Source of the DNA: Fennellomyces sp. T-0311
Lineage: Eukaryota; Mucoromycota; Mucoromycetes; Mucorales; Lichtheimiaceae
DNA: 64,000 nucleotides
NCBI GenBank assembly: GCA_025266875.1
Contig: JALLLT010000006.1
Span: 434,001-498,000 of the forward strand
Reading direction: 5' to 3'
Below, piece after piece: positions 37,008 to 48,136 of the stretch. The notes under the pieces are model-generated. The model had not been told where the DNA came from, searched no databases, and saw only the letters and a program-made list of their open reading frames with translations. Each line of letters opens with the position of its first letter. The first letter of the stretch is position 1. Made by a program: the position numbers and the translations under genes.

Positions 37008-39577
37008 AAGTATATATACACAACTCTCTCTCACTCTCTCCATCTTTTTAAAAAATCGACTTTACCTCCCCCCTCCTTCCGTCCTTCTTTTATATAGCTT
37101 TTTTTTCCTTTCCCTCACTCCCTCTTTTTTCTTACGTTGTACATTTTTTTTGAATTTCTTTCTATGCGTACATACAATGTTGCTTACCCACAATGTCTTT
37201 ACCCAATGAAAACCATTATCTTTCATCCAGTAAGATCGGTGGCGCTATTTTTAAAAAAGTACTAGTCGCGTGATCGGAAATTGGATCGCATGCCTATAGG
37301 ACACTGAAAGATAATGCTGGTACACCTGTCAATGGCAGTGCTCCACGTCTGAAAATTCATTCATGACAATCTGCACAATGCAAATCTAGGTAACTTGGTA
37401 TATCACTTTTTCAATCTTCCGGTATGTTTTCCAGTCAGTACGTATAGGCAATATAATTGAAATCCAGGATATCGTAGCCTTGGTGATAATGTTTCCAGGC
37501 ATGACGACCCGGTATCGGTAGTCTGTGTTGTATTGTGAATTGAACAAACGGATATCGCTTTAAGGAGTGCTGCGAGTACAAATACATATTAAGGTTGACC
37601 ACACGGCTGTAAGGATGGAGCGTTTACTTAATAATTTCCTATTCTGATTCCAAAAGAACCTTGCAGCCATCCAGCGCTTCCTAGCCAATCGAAACCCGAA
37701 CGCAGACATTGCTTTTCAAAATATGCATACTCCTCCGATCGATGGACATCAAGCGCCCTCCATATGTTGTGACATATCATCCATGGAGCCCTCGATTACA
37801 AAAGTACAAATAAGGCATGCGTTCGATTAGATGCTTGTCAGCGCTGAGGATTTGATTAACGGGTGGATTACGTCGATCAGGGGAAGTTTACAAAGTACAT
37901 AAATCTGGAATAACTAGTATATACTGCTATGCCTTTGCAAGTTATGCAACCATCCAATGCTTGCAGTCGCCAGTCTTCCAAAAGTGTTGGATAAAATAAG
38001 TAATGAAAGATCATGCGCGCTATACATCAGTCGATAGCTTTGATGACCACTCGCTAATTCGCCAAGTTATTGGGGTTAGATGGTCCAATCATAGAGCAAG
38101 CTCGTACGTGAACTACATGAATCTTTTTTACTTGGCAATCGGCACTGAGTCTTTTTGACGCACTTTGACATATTCACGCGTACTCGGCGGCAAGATGCGT
38201 AGCGATTGTGCACAAAAAAAAAAGAATCATTACTCCCATGTTCTGGAGCGTAGGAATCTTGACTCCCCATACCACGAGTTGGTTATACGGTAGAGGGGGC
38301 GATGGAAACGTTGGCGCTCGGTGGCTACTCTGGCGACGGCGCTTCTGGGTCATTCACTGCCACCCGACATGGCGGCACAAACTCAAGGAGATAACGTCTT
38401 TTCGGTCAACATACCTGTTGTTGGTGGGATTGAAAGCTTACACTCACCAGTATTTCTACTAGATTATGCCAAAAGCCATGCTTTCCAAAGATGAACTTTA
38501 TTTTTGAACAGGTCGGACGTTCAGAAATCCATGACAATGAGTAAGAATAGAACACAATCTTTCATAACATATGCCACTGGATAAAAAAGCGATTGACAGT
38601 CAAGAAATCGAGAAGGCTCTCAAAAACCTGAATGAAATCGATATTACTTCGATTAGCAAAGTTCCGTTGTCTATTAGCAACCACCCGCTTGGAAGTTTTA
38701 TCGCAACGGAAAACCGAGAAAGGATAATAAACTTTGATTTGATTTATTTGTATAGTATGTGAGACGTGGAAAAGAGGAGGGACATTCAATTAATAGTAAT
38801 AATCCACCAATGAGGTATAGAAAAAAGATGATCCTCGTCAAAGCGCATAGGAAAGTACCATCTTTGATGTTTGTCTTCATGTGAACATACGTGCCTATGT
38901 ACAGCTATTAGAAAAAAGTTGGGTTACCTGTTCAACATTACAGTAGCAACTCCTATCACAAGGAATGTACACAGGCCTTCCTTGTCGACTAATATTCAAC
39001 CGACTATCTTGACCGTCGCCAACACCAGAAAACTTGTCACAGAACCACCGTTGCAATTCTATCCTGAACGTTGCTTTCGTCTGTATACTATACTGACCAG
39101 TCAAAGGCTGCCCTAACTGCCTGATGGTTGCAACTAAAAGACTAAATAGTATGCCAAATTACTGGGGTTTGCATTACTAAATCGTGAATACGTGATGTAT
39201 TCCCCAAACACAAAGCACTGCAGTAAGTGTGTCGGTACTATATTTAAGAACCACTAAGCATGAGACACAATTTCTGGTCACACAACGAGCACTTTAAAAA
39301 AAAAAGAAAAAGCGGCACCAATTTCACCAACAGCGACGTCGGGTTTCTGTGGGTAGTGACATTACTTTTAGGTAATGCTGTACACATTTAACCTTTGGCT
39401 GTGAAACAAATTAGGAAACGATGGGAACTAGCATCATGGGTACCCAGAGGGCCAATGAAAAGAACGCAACTTGTCATGCTCTTCGATGGATATCCCCTTC
39501 GACATTGGATAAAGAAATTCGATTGTTACCTCTTTTTTTATCTTCCTTCATTTCTTTTTTTCTATTTATTTTTTCTG
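37008..39577. other. gene-poor interval
   Basis: About 2.6 kb with CT-rich sequence just after the SWIRM gene (37018-37135) and no recognisable gene. Short frames (for example 38208-38462, 38571-38762) lack motifs. The last few hundred bases are the presumed promoter of the bHLH gene, with a TATTTAA-like box near 39240. Confidence 0.4.
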
Positions 39578-39877
39578 ATGAGCACAAAACGACAATCCTC
39601 CCATAGCATTATCGAGAAGCGGCGACGCGAGCGGATCAACGATAAAATTCAGCAACTGAAGGACATCGTTCCGTCTTGTAATCCGTACTCCGAACAACAA
39701 CCCATCGTTGGTCCCTCGTTCCACCAACCTTTGCACAAGCTTGCTATCTTGGAGGCTGCTATTGCCTACATCGAACAACTCCACCAGATACTTTTGGATG
39801 CTCCTTCATCGCCGCTTTTGAATGACCCCAAGATCGTGAACATCCTTGAACATGCTCGCCAATGCCAGAAAAACTGA
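39578..39877 (+). CDS. small basic helix-loop-helix (bHLH) protein
   Basis: Single exon from ATG 39578, 99 aa. The frame is open upstream to 39395 but that part encodes an unlikely Phe/Leu-rich leader. The basic region SSHSIIEKRRRERINDKIQQ has the His-Glu-Arg arrangement of E-box (CACGTG)-binding class B bHLH factors. Helix 1 ends in LKDIVPSC, then a long loop (about 16-18 residues, NPYSEQQPIVGPSFHQP) precedes helix 2 KLAILEAAIAYIEQLHQILL. There is no leucine zipper or activation domain, so it probably works as a dimer partner or repressor-like modulator. Target genes are unknown. Confidence 0.85.
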   Translation: MSTKRQSSHSIIEKRRRERINDKIQQLKDIVPSCNPYSEQQPIVGPSFHQPLHKLAILEAAIAYIEQLHQILLDAPSSPLLNDPKIVNILEHARQCQKN

Positions 39878-40416
39878 ACTGTTTTTTTTTACCTCGTGCG
39901 ACATTATGAACCCTAATCTGTATACCCATTTTTCTTGCCAATCGTTTAAAACAACCAATGGATCAATCGTATGGAAAGGCGAAAGATTTATACGTGCATT
40001 TATACAGAATAAAAAAATCATCTCATGTCGGCGATCATTTACGAGAGTGCATATCTTGCTCCGCACCCGGCACCAGGGATCACCGTGCATATGATTTTAT
40101 ATTGGAATCGACAGCCTACCCGGAATTGTGCCCGTCCATGCACTTTGCAGGCGTTACCATGGAAGCCGCAGAATGCTATGGTTACTCCCACAAAGAGAAG
40201 GAGTCTAGACGGGTACAAGGGTTGGAGTTTTGGTAAAAGATAACGAGAGTAGTGAGGGGGGGATTGTTGTTATTGAAGTAAATAGACAGCGCTCGTGCAG
40301 ACGCGTTGTGTCACCCATCAGGTGAGAGCAACACTCGTAGTCACAAGCCGCCTCTTTTTTTGACTTTGCCGCTGACGCACCTTTTTTTCTCTTGACTCTT
40401 TCAACTCTTTACTACT
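39878..40416. other. intergenic interval bHLH to SVF1
   Basis: About 540 bp. Three frames on two strands are open through 39960-40240, but they exclude one another and none shows a motif. It is best read as 3' UTR and promoter sequence. Confidence 0.4.
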
Positions 40417-41695
40417 ATGGCATCTTGGTGTAAGTTTATCTGCATGTTGAATGATGGGCAAAGCTAATGCGAGTTGCGCACATAGTTTCTCAGCTTTCGA
40501 GCACAGTTGCAAATGTCACGGGCTTGGGCGGCGAAGTAGAGTCGGTCCGAACATACGCTGACACGGTGACGGATGGGCAGTACTACGGCAAGTTGGATGA
40601 GCACGATCTGGACTGGACGTTGGCGTCCGGGTCTTCCACAGAGAACCAGGTGTTCTACGTGACGACCAAGTCCGGTGCGTTTGCGTTTGTGCAGTTAATC
40701 CACTCCAACATTGGGTAAGGCTTTTCAGTGGGCGGGCGGTTTTTAATATATTTTCCCTCTTCTTAACACAAAAATTATGTCTTAGAATCTGGAACCCCAC
40801 CGTGTCATTTACCTGCCGTTTCTATGACCCCAACAGCAAAACCAACAACTTCAAGAACATCAACCAGACCTACAAGTTTGAGCTGTCCGAGGATAAGCGC
40901 TCCGTCAAGACCGACCACTTCAATATCACGCTGGATCCCACACAAACCACCTACAAGATCCAAATCACTCACCCGGAATTGGTCGTGTCGATGGACTTTA
41001 CTCGTGTCGATCGCGGATTCAAGGTCGGTGGAGGCAGAACTTATCTTGGCGGCGACGAAAGCTCGGCGGCTGGCTTCGTGTCACACAAGTTCTGGCCAAG
41101 AGCCGCGGCCAAGGGCACTTTTATTATCGACAAGGTCCTGCACGAGATGGAGGGCGAGGGCATGTTCATCCACGCCATTCAGGGCATGCAGCCCCAGCTG
41201 ATCGCCTCCAATTGGAACTTTTGCAACTTCCACTCGGACAAGGCTTCGTTGTCCATGATGCAGTTCCAAACCACCAAGCAGTACGGTGCCGTCAACATCA
41301 ACCAGGGCTCGCTCGTGCTGAACGACAAGCTGATCATGGTCTCGGTGGAGAACCACGTGGAGCTGCTGGATCTCGTCAAGGACGAAGAGACGGAATACAA
41401 CATCCCACAAAAGATCAAGCTGACGTGGAAGGGCAAGACGATCAAGGAAGAAGGCGGAGACGAGCCCAAGGATGTGCAGGTGACGATGGTGGTCAGCATC
41501 AAGAACTTGGTGGACAAGATCGACGTGCTGAACGAAATCCCCTGGTTCCTCAAGAAGCTTGTGCAGACGTTCGTGGTCAAGCCGTACATCTACCAGTGGC
41601 TCGACACGGCGACGGCGGAGATCGTGGTGGGCGATGAGAAGGTGGAGACGGAGGGCAAGTGCTTCCAGGAGCTTGTCTTTGTTTCCCAGTTCTAG
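40417..41695 (+). CDS. SVF1: survival factor 1 family protein (ceramide-transport/oxidative-stress protein)
   Basis: Exons 40417-40429 (13 coding nt), 40486-40714 and 40786-41695; 383 aa. The mature N-terminus MASWFSQLSSTVANVTGLGG can form an amphipathic helix, the element that anchors yeast Svf1 to membranes. The body is the paired lipocalin-like Svf1 domain: GQYYGKLDEHDLDWTLASGS, QVFYVTTKSGAFAFVQLIHS, WNPTVSFTCRFYDP, SHKFWPRAAAKGTFIIDKVLH and LIASNWNFCNFHSDKASLSM. Yeast Svf1 is needed for survival under oxidative and cold stress and for ER-to-Golgi ceramide transfer. Codon choice is strongly biased to C/G-ending codons, which suggests high expression. Confidence 0.95.
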
Positions 41696-42072
41696 TCATT
41701 CCAGCAAACAAAAAGTAACCACCACACGCAACTATCACATAACACACAGCACATATTACGCACGCATGCAACCTTATAATATATACACCTCTCTCTCTCT
41801 CTCTCGTCTCCTAATGGGCTGTATCGGGGCTGAACCACGGACCACGTATTTAATAATTCTGTAGAATACCCATCTCTTATTCTCGCGTAGCCTCCAGCGC
41901 TCACCTTTGTTCTGTTATCCCTTGAATATATTCATTTGAATCCATCCATGCGACTTCCAAGTCCGGCGGCGGAATAACATCTCTCCGTTGCCCTTTTTCT
42001 TTTTTCTACGTATTTCTTTCGGCTGCATATAATTATCACTGTGTCCCTCTCCCGTAGCCCAAACATCCCATC
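41696..42072. other. intergenic interval SVF1 to disordered protein gene
   Basis: 377 bp with a (CT)n microsatellite at about 41790-41806. No gene or conserved element was recognised. Confidence 0.5.
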
Positions 42073-44496
42073 ATGATCGACCTCAGCGCATTCAACCAGA
42101 AACCTGGGGAATCGTGGGCCGATATCATGGACGAGGAGGAAGAAGAAAACGATCGCAATCGCCACCCCCACACAGATGAGAAGAAAGTCCAACAACCGCC
42201 TCCCGAGAATCCACAGCCGGCCGAAAAGCCAAACATCAGCGGCATCGTGTGGAATATACCCAGCAAAGAAAGGAAGCAAGAGCAGCGCCAGGTTATGGAG
42301 CTGTTGATCGAGCGACGACAAAATATCGACTCGCTGGATAATTGGCGACGCAAAGACGACGACGTACGCAAAGGCGACGAGGCAAACTCTTGGAGAAGCG
42401 GCAAGAAGTATCGCGAGCCCGAGAAGAACAATGCCAGCGGCTGGGCAGCGTACTCCCAAGTGCTGCAGGAAGAATACGAGCAAGAGCGTGAAGACGCCCG
42501 TCAAGAGTTTATTCGTCGATTCGGCAGTGCACCAGGCGACGACGACGATGATGACGACGAACCCCCACTGCAGCCACCTCCCAAGCCTGTCGTCATTTCG
42601 GTATCAGCAGACGGTCCGAGCGATTGGGCTGATGATCTACCTTCCGACGAAGAGCCGCATGCTGATTATGTGTCAGACGACCTACCAGAAGAGGCAGAGA
42701 TCATCGTATGTCCCGACAATAACCCAAATGAAGTTGAACGTGCACCTGAAGAGGATAAAAGCGTATTGCCAGAGAAACATAAGGAGGAGTCGCAACAGGA
42801 GGTATCACCACCCGAGGAACTAAAGCAATCAGCAGACCCGGCACCGCCACAACCAGTTGCATCCACTGTATCATCATCTGACGGCTGGCGAACAGGAGGA
42901 TCTACCGATGCAGCCCCCGTTACACCATTATCCGATAGCCAGGATGACACCACTGTCAAGATCGAAGCATGGCGAACCCAAGTGGCTACCACCTCACCAC
43001 AACAAACCAACGCATGGGCAGATTTTGCTGCACAACATAGTCAGCCAACAAAACCCGCAATCGTGGTCGAAGACCAATCATGTTCGTTGCCGGAACCAGC
43101 ATCTGATACTGGTTCTGAACATAGCTGGCACGCTGCCCCACAAAAACAATCGTCTCCCCCCGAGCAATGTCAGTCGCAAAGTGAACGGACAGCTTGGCCC
43201 ACCGCCCGATCACCCCGCATGCAAATATTGAATCATTTGTTTAAAAACAAAGCTACTCGTTCTACCGAGACGACTGATGGTGTGCAACGATGGAACGCGT
43301 TTGCTGGCCAACAAGTCAAGAGGGATGATGCAAACGATGATACTCAAAGTCATACCAGCAAAACGAGCCATCACGAAAATTCAACTCCTGTTTCAAAGGA
43401 GGAAGATGACAGTTGGCGGGCCGCTGCAGCTTGGACAACAAACAACGACGATTCACATAGCCATACCAGCAAAACAAGTCATCGCCAAAATTCCTCACCT
43501 GGCTCGAATACAAAGGAGGAGGATGGTAATTGGCGGGCGAATGCAAGTTGGACGAACGATAATACTCCAACCAGCCGCAACGAAAAGGCAGCTTCTGCCT
43601 GGAATGTCAAAGAGGATGATAGCAACAGATTTGCTACTGCAGCTTGGAACACAAACAATGACGATGCACATAGCCACAGTAGCTACGGAAAACCACGGAT
43701 GGATGATGACGCTCGAAGCTATACCAGCCGAACAAGCGAAACCAAGTCCGAAGGAAAGCGATCTCCTGCTCGATTTGGCAACAATAATAACGTTCGGGCC
43801 AGTAAGGATGGACGAGCGTCTTCTGCTTGGAATGCGTTTAGTGATAGCAACACCAGAAACCATGGCAACCGCAGGGTTGAGCAGCCATCAAATGTCGAGC
43901 GGCCATCAAAGGACGAACCAACGTCAAAGGATGAGCGCGCATCACCTGCCTGGAATTCGTTTAGTAGTGATAGCACTACCAGAAACCATGGCAACTGGAA
44001 TGGCAGACAGACATCGAAGGTCGAGCAGGTATCGAAGGTCGAACAGGCACCAGAGGGCGGACAAGCATCGAAGAAAGAACAAGGGCCACTTGCTTCGAAT
44101 ACCTTTAGCAACAACTGCAAAAGTCATAATACAAGTAACGAGCATGTGTCGCCTATTAGTAATGATGACAACAATTGTGGTCGGAAAATCAAAGATAGTT
44201 CGGAGAATGTGGATGACAGCTGGCGGGCGGCGGCTACATGGACCACCAGTTGGAGTAATCCGTCAAGTCTCGAAACAAACCAGGCTGCAAGTGTGGACCA
44301 AGTTGTGAGCATGAACGTGGCAGCGATCAAAGACCAACCTGTGAATGCCAACCAAAGTGTGAATACCACTGAATCGCTTAGTGCAAGACAAACGGGAAGC
44401 CGAGTTTCTGGTGAATCAAGATGGCAAGCTTATGCAAAAGAGAACTCAGCACGCATCAACAGGTCGACGACCCCCATCAACAAGCCTTGGTCATAA
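42073..44496 (+). CDS. large disordered protein with repeated W-x-x-[F/Y] motifs
   Basis: Single exon, 807 aa, start ATG 42073. It is almost entirely low-complexity (Asp, Asn, Ser, Thr, Pro, Glu, Gln) with more than 20 tryptophans. An N-terminal segment (ESWADIMDEEEE, ISGIVWNIPSKERK, coiled RRQNIDSLDNWRRK) may be the conserved part. Six motifs fit W-x-[A/S/D]-[F/Y]-[S/A]: near W124 (GWAAYS), W315 (AWADFAA), W407 (RWNAFAG), W586 (AWNAFSD), W627 (AWNSFSS) and W784 (RWQAYAK). A further imperfect 37-residue repeat (about 427-500) carries HSHTSKTSH and DSWRAAAAWTTNN. I do not recognise the family. The motifs resemble W-x-x-F ligands of adaptin/GGA ear domains (inference; see findings). A WG-type Argonaute hook is a less well supported alternative. 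Confidence 0.8.
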   Translation: MIDLSAFNQKPGESWADIMDEEEEENDRNRHPHTDEKKVQQPPPENPQPAEKPNISGIVWNIPSKERKQEQRQVMELLIERRQNIDSLDNWRRKDDDVRKGDEANSWRSGKKYREPEKNNASGWAAYSQVLQEEYEQEREDARQEFIRRFGSAPGDDDDDDDEPPLQPPPKPVVISVSADGPSDWADDLPSDEEPHADYVSDDLPEEAEIIVCPDNNPNEVERAPEEDKSVLPEKHKEESQQEVSPPEELKQSADPAPPQPVASTVSSSDGWRTGGSTDAAPVTPLSDSQDDTTVKIEAWRTQVATTSPQQTNAWADFAAQHSQPTKPAIVVEDQSCSLPEPASDTGSEHSWHAAPQKQSSPPEQCQSQSERTAWPTARSPRMQILNHLFKNKATRSTETTDGVQRWNAFAGQQVKRDDANDDTQSHTSKTSHHENSTPVSKEEDDSWRAAAAWTTNNDDSHSHTSKTSHRQNSSPGSNTKEEDGNWRANASWTNDNTPTSRNEKAASAWNVKEDDSNRFATAAWNTNNDDAHSHSSYGKPRMDDDARSYTSRTSETKSEGKRSPARFGNNNNVRASKDGRASSAWNAFSDSNTRNHGNRRVEQPSNVERPSKDEPTSKDERASPAWNSFSSDSTTRNHGNWNGRQTSKVEQVSKVEQAPEGGQASKKEQGPLASNTFSNNCKSHNTSNEHVSPISNDDNNCGRKIKDSSENVDDSWRAAATWTTSWSNPSSLETNQAASVDQVVSMNVAAIKDQPVNANQSVNTTESLSARQTGSRVSGESRWQAYAKENSARINRSTTPINKPWS

Positions 44497-44852
44497 GCTT
44501 TACTGCAGGTCATATTGCAAAGAAGACCGTCCAGCGAGCAAGGGCTATGTTTCGTGTAAGCATATTATCTGCCCGACGTGGAAATTGCCGCTCCACCACG
44601 CTGAACACGGTTCCTACGACCCAAGCACGTCGTTTCAATTCCACCTTCATCCTTTGCTACCATGTAATCATTTTTTTTGTTAAATATTGTGATACCATAA
44701 TAGAATTGCTTTGTTTGCTTTCTCTCAAATTATTATATACCCGCTGGGTCAATTTACGTCGAATTTTTTCCGCTTCAACTTTATGGCAATATACGTAATA
44801 GTAAAAGTAGAGTAACAGTAAAGGGTGCATTTATCGAATAAGTGTATTTTGC
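44497..44852. other. intergenic interval, convergent 3' regions
   Basis: 356 bp between the stop codons of the disordered-protein gene (+) and the quinone-reductase-like gene (-). It should contain both 3' UTRs. No other feature was seen. Confidence 0.5.
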
Positions 44853-45946
44853 TTAGTCACTGCCGCAGCAGAACAAGTACCATGGCTTCTTCTTTTTGGG
44901 CTCCGCTGCTTGAGTTCGTGGCGCACTACTTGCTGGCGCTTGGGCATTACCATTTGCTTGAGGTGCTTCGTTTTTACTTGGGGCTGCTGCAGCGGCGCCT
45001 GCGCCTGCACCTGTCGCAGCAACAGCAGCAGTTCCAGCGGCAGTATCTGCTGTCTTTGACGTACCATCCAAAGCATGCTGCTCTTGTGTCTGACCTTCAG
45101 GATCAGTCGTTGTAATGACTGGCGTTCCATTGTTGCCGGTCGTATTATGGGAAGCGGCCTTGAGCGAACGCACCGATGCATCGGAATCTGCACCAGATGC
45201 TACTGTCAAGCGCTTTCTGCCCTTGTGATAGGTGTTGAGAATTCCAGCATAGTTTTCGGCTTGATTCTTGGCAATAGCAATTTCCGTTTCGCTGGGTTGA
45301 CGAGAACCGTCACCATTCGTGATCGTTCCAGCACCATAAGGTGAACCACCAATCACTTCGTCGTTGCTAAACATGCTTGAATTGGCAAATCCAAAAGGCA
45401 CGTAAATCAACCCATGGTGAGCAAAATAGGTCACTGCATTCAATGCCGTGGTTTCTTGGCCACCGTGTTGCGACGCGGTCGAGAAAAATGTCGCAACGAA
45501 TTTTCCAGCCAAGGACCCTTTGGCCCACAACTGACCACTGGCATCCAATAAACTAGGTGATTATCTTTAGTATTCTTTTGTGTGTAAAAAAAGGGAAGCT
45601 TTGGGGATGATAAGTACGCTTTCATTTGCGCTGGAAAAATACCAAAACGCGTCGGAATACCAAAAATAAGGCCATCAGCATCAGCTAATTGACTGACTTC
45701 GATCACAGGCAGGTCGGGCTTAGCCGGCGCGTGCATTTTCTCGAGTACTTGCTCAGATAGCGTTTCTTGCACTTGGAAAATTTGGGCATCGATACCATTG
45801 GCGTCAAGTCCTAATTTAAACCAATATGAGAAAAGAAAAGAACGGCGGGTTTGATGAGTAGTACCCTCTTTGATAGCCAAGGACAGCTTGTAGATATGGT
45901 GATACAGCGAGTAAATAATAATGTATACTTTGGGATTTTCGGCCAT
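44853..45946 (-). CDS. flavodoxin-like NAD(P)H:quinone oxidoreductase (WrbA/Pst2/Ycp4 type) with C-terminal extension
   Basis: Exons (minus): 45946-45865, 45810-45618 and 45552-44853; 324 aa. Residues 1 to about 200 are the WrbA/type IV quinone reductase fold: PKVYIIIYSLYHHIYKLS, ETLSEQVLEKMHAPAKPDLP, DGLIFGIPTRFG and the FMN/active-site region FFSTASQHGGQETTALNAVT, YFAHHGLIYVPFG. These enzymes make two-electron reductions of quinones and are linked to oxidative-stress defence. A roughly 120-residue disordered Ala/Thr/Gly-rich extension ends in KKKKPWYLFCCGSD. The polybasic patch beside two cysteines suggests S-palmitoylation and membrane attachment, as in yeast Ycp4-type homologues (inference). 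It is head to head with a shorter paralogue. Confidence 0.92.
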
Positions 45947-46084
45947 GGCTGTTGGGTGAGTTGGAAAGGAAAAAAGAGAATGACCGAAATAGTCTGTTTC
46001 CGTTTTGATATAGGACCTTTCCGAGCCAGCTTCAAAATTCACCGAAACCCATGCGTTTCATGCGCCGTCGCTCCATCGCTTTGT

Positions 46085-46090
46085 TATAAA
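46085..46090 (+). promoter_or_regulatory. TATA box of the plus-strand quinone-reductase gene
   Basis: TATAAA lies 58 bp before the ATG at 46148, inside the 201-bp region separating two divergent start codons. A pyrimidine-rich stretch follows it, a typical fungal initiator context. Confidence 0.45.
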
Positions 46091-46147
46091 TACTCGCCAA
46101 CTTTTTTTTTCGTGCTTTTCTTCTCTTTAATTTTTTCTCAAGTCAAA

Positions 46148-47010
46148 ATGGGTGGAACTGTTTATATCGTCATTTATACTCTTTATCATCACATCTACAC
46201 CTTGGCTCTGGAAGTCCAAAAGGGTCTTGAGGCCAGTGGTGTCAAAGTCAAGCTCTTCCAAGGTAAATTAAAATGATGTCTGTCAAATGATACAACGGAT
46301 CCTTACATAGGCTTTAGTGCCCGAGACTTTGTCTGAAGATATCCTTCAAAAGATGCATGCCCCTGCCAAGCCTGACTTGCCCACCATCACCGTCGAGGAA
46401 CTCACTGAGCCTGATGGCGTCATCTTTGGTATTCCCACCAGGTATGCCCTTTCTTTAACATGGTTACCCTTTTCAAAGTATATTAATGTCATCCACCTTT
46501 ATAGATTCGGCACTATGCCCGCACAATTGAAGGCGTAAGTAGTTTTTACAATCCAAAATTGCCCCATGGTCCTGACGCGTTTACTTTCAAAGATTCCTTG
46601 ATGCTACCGGCAAATTGTGGGCCACTGGCGCCTTATCCGGCAAGTTCGCTGGTACTTTCTTCTCTACTGCTTCCCAGCACGGTGGTCAGGAAACCACAGC
46701 TTTGACTACGGTCACTTACTTTGCCCATCATGGTATGATCTACGTTCCATTTGGCTTTGCCCACACTGCTTTGTTTGACAACAGCGAGGTCGTTGGTGGT
46801 TCTGCCTATGGAGCCGGTACCGTTGCGTAAGTTTTTTTTTTTATATTTGTACCGTCGTGTTGATAAAACTTTACTAACTAAATCGATCAACCTTGCAGTA
46901 ATGGTGATGGCTCGCGTCAGCCTACCGAGAAGGAGTTGGCTATTGCCAAGACACAGGGTGAAAACTTTGGAAAGGTTGTTTCGACATTTGTTGCTGGCAA
47001 ATCTGCTTAA
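46148..47010 (+). CDS. flavodoxin-like NAD(P)H:quinone oxidoreductase (WrbA/Pst2 type), short paralogue
   Basis: Exons 46148-46262, 46318-46441, 46505-46534 (30 nt), 46593-46826 and 46899-47010; 204 aa, the standard WrbA length. Motifs parallel the divergent neighbour: GGTVYIVIYTLYHHIYTLAL, ETLSEDILQKMHAPAKPDLP, GVIFGIPTRFGTMPAQLKA, FFSTASQHGGQETTALTTVT, YFAHHGMIYVPFG and NGDGSRQPTEKELAIAKTQG. It lacks the C-terminal basic/Cys-Cys extension, so it should be cytosolic. Both genes share an intron position (between the PAQ(L/M)K-A codons), which supports origin by inverted duplication. Enzymatic role: FMN-dependent two-electron quinone reduction. Confidence 0.95.
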
Positions 47011-47940
47011 TTCTTTCTTTATCTTTACCAACCATAATAATAAAATTCATGACTTTTGCAATGAGAATTTCTTTTATTACGCGTGCCTTCATGTTTAAAC
47101 TTGTTTCGGGATCATTCTACATGTATTCCATCAACAAAGGGGTCATCTGTAGGGATCGTTCACATTGTACCATCGTTCGATATCAGATCGTGCCCATGCG
47201 TTCCTTAGTAACACAAATATTTTAACGTTTTTCTTTTTATTAAGGGTCGGTCCGGAACAGTCTAAATCGACATAGTGTGTAACCGAGTATTTCTGTGTTA
47301 CTTTTGACGGTGTCAGCTGATTCTATGTCCGTAAATCGCGAACAGGGATAAAGTAACCCAAGCCAATAAGGCAACGCTACGCACCGAGTGGAACAAGGGA
47401 TTGCGTGCTTCAAAGTGTACAAGGAGTGCCCGAGCTGCGGGCATTACTGTGTTTATTTCTAAAGCACGAGTTCCGTGCGTGATCTTGTGGCGATTGCTGC
47501 TTTGACAACAGTAGCATTTACAATCCGTAAAGCTATCGTAATGGTTACGTACGCATTTGTAAGCGCGCTATTACTTTTTTTATCAATCATTGCCGCATGC
47601 ACACGGTACAGCCTGTAAAATTAAAGTTTCACTAAACATGCAAGCTAACCATCTGGGATTTTTTTTTTCACCAGAAAGTTTCAGGGGATATTTGCTACTT
47701 TAATCTGAGAACTCGGCATTACTGTATTATATATGCGTACATATTGTGCAGTTAATAGCCTCTGAATTAGAGAGAAAACAGATAACCCTATCACTTTTGA
47801 AGCATTGACCATCCATGTAATAGCTGAATGATCTAAATATAGATGTGAACCATTAAGTGTCACAAACGCGGCTGTCATGAATCAACGCGTAACCACATAA
47901 AGCAAACCCCGATCGGGTGCTGAATTTTTACATAAGCTTT

Positions 47941-48136
47941 ACTAAGCTTTGCATAAGCCGTTTTACTAGGTTTGCATAAGCTTTTTTTTTACTCAGATTC
48001 GCATAAACTTTTTCTTACTAAGCTTTGAGTAAGCCATTTTACTCAGCTCCACGTAAGCTATTTTACTAAGCTATCAGTAAGCATTTTAACTAAAGTTTGA
48101 GTAAGCATTTTGACTAAGCTTTGCGTAATAAGGTTA
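47941..48136. repeat. degenerate 24-bp minisatellite, about 8 units
   Basis: Units begin ACTAAG/ACTCAG at 47941, 47965, 47991, 48017, 48041, 48065, 48089 and 48113, with lengths of 24, 26, 26, 24, 24, 24, 24 and 24 bp. Consensus is ACTAAGCTTTGNGTAAGCNTTTT. Copies have diverged, so the array is old. A partial unit precedes it (47931) and ACTAAGACTG follows. On the minus strand the last copies fall in an open frame and encode an 8-residue repeat. Confidence 0.85.

Noticed and set aside
39958..40243. Open frames downstream of the bHLH gene on both strands
   Set aside because: Three mutually overlapping frames are open in the same stretch, a sign of low stop density rather than coding; no motif.
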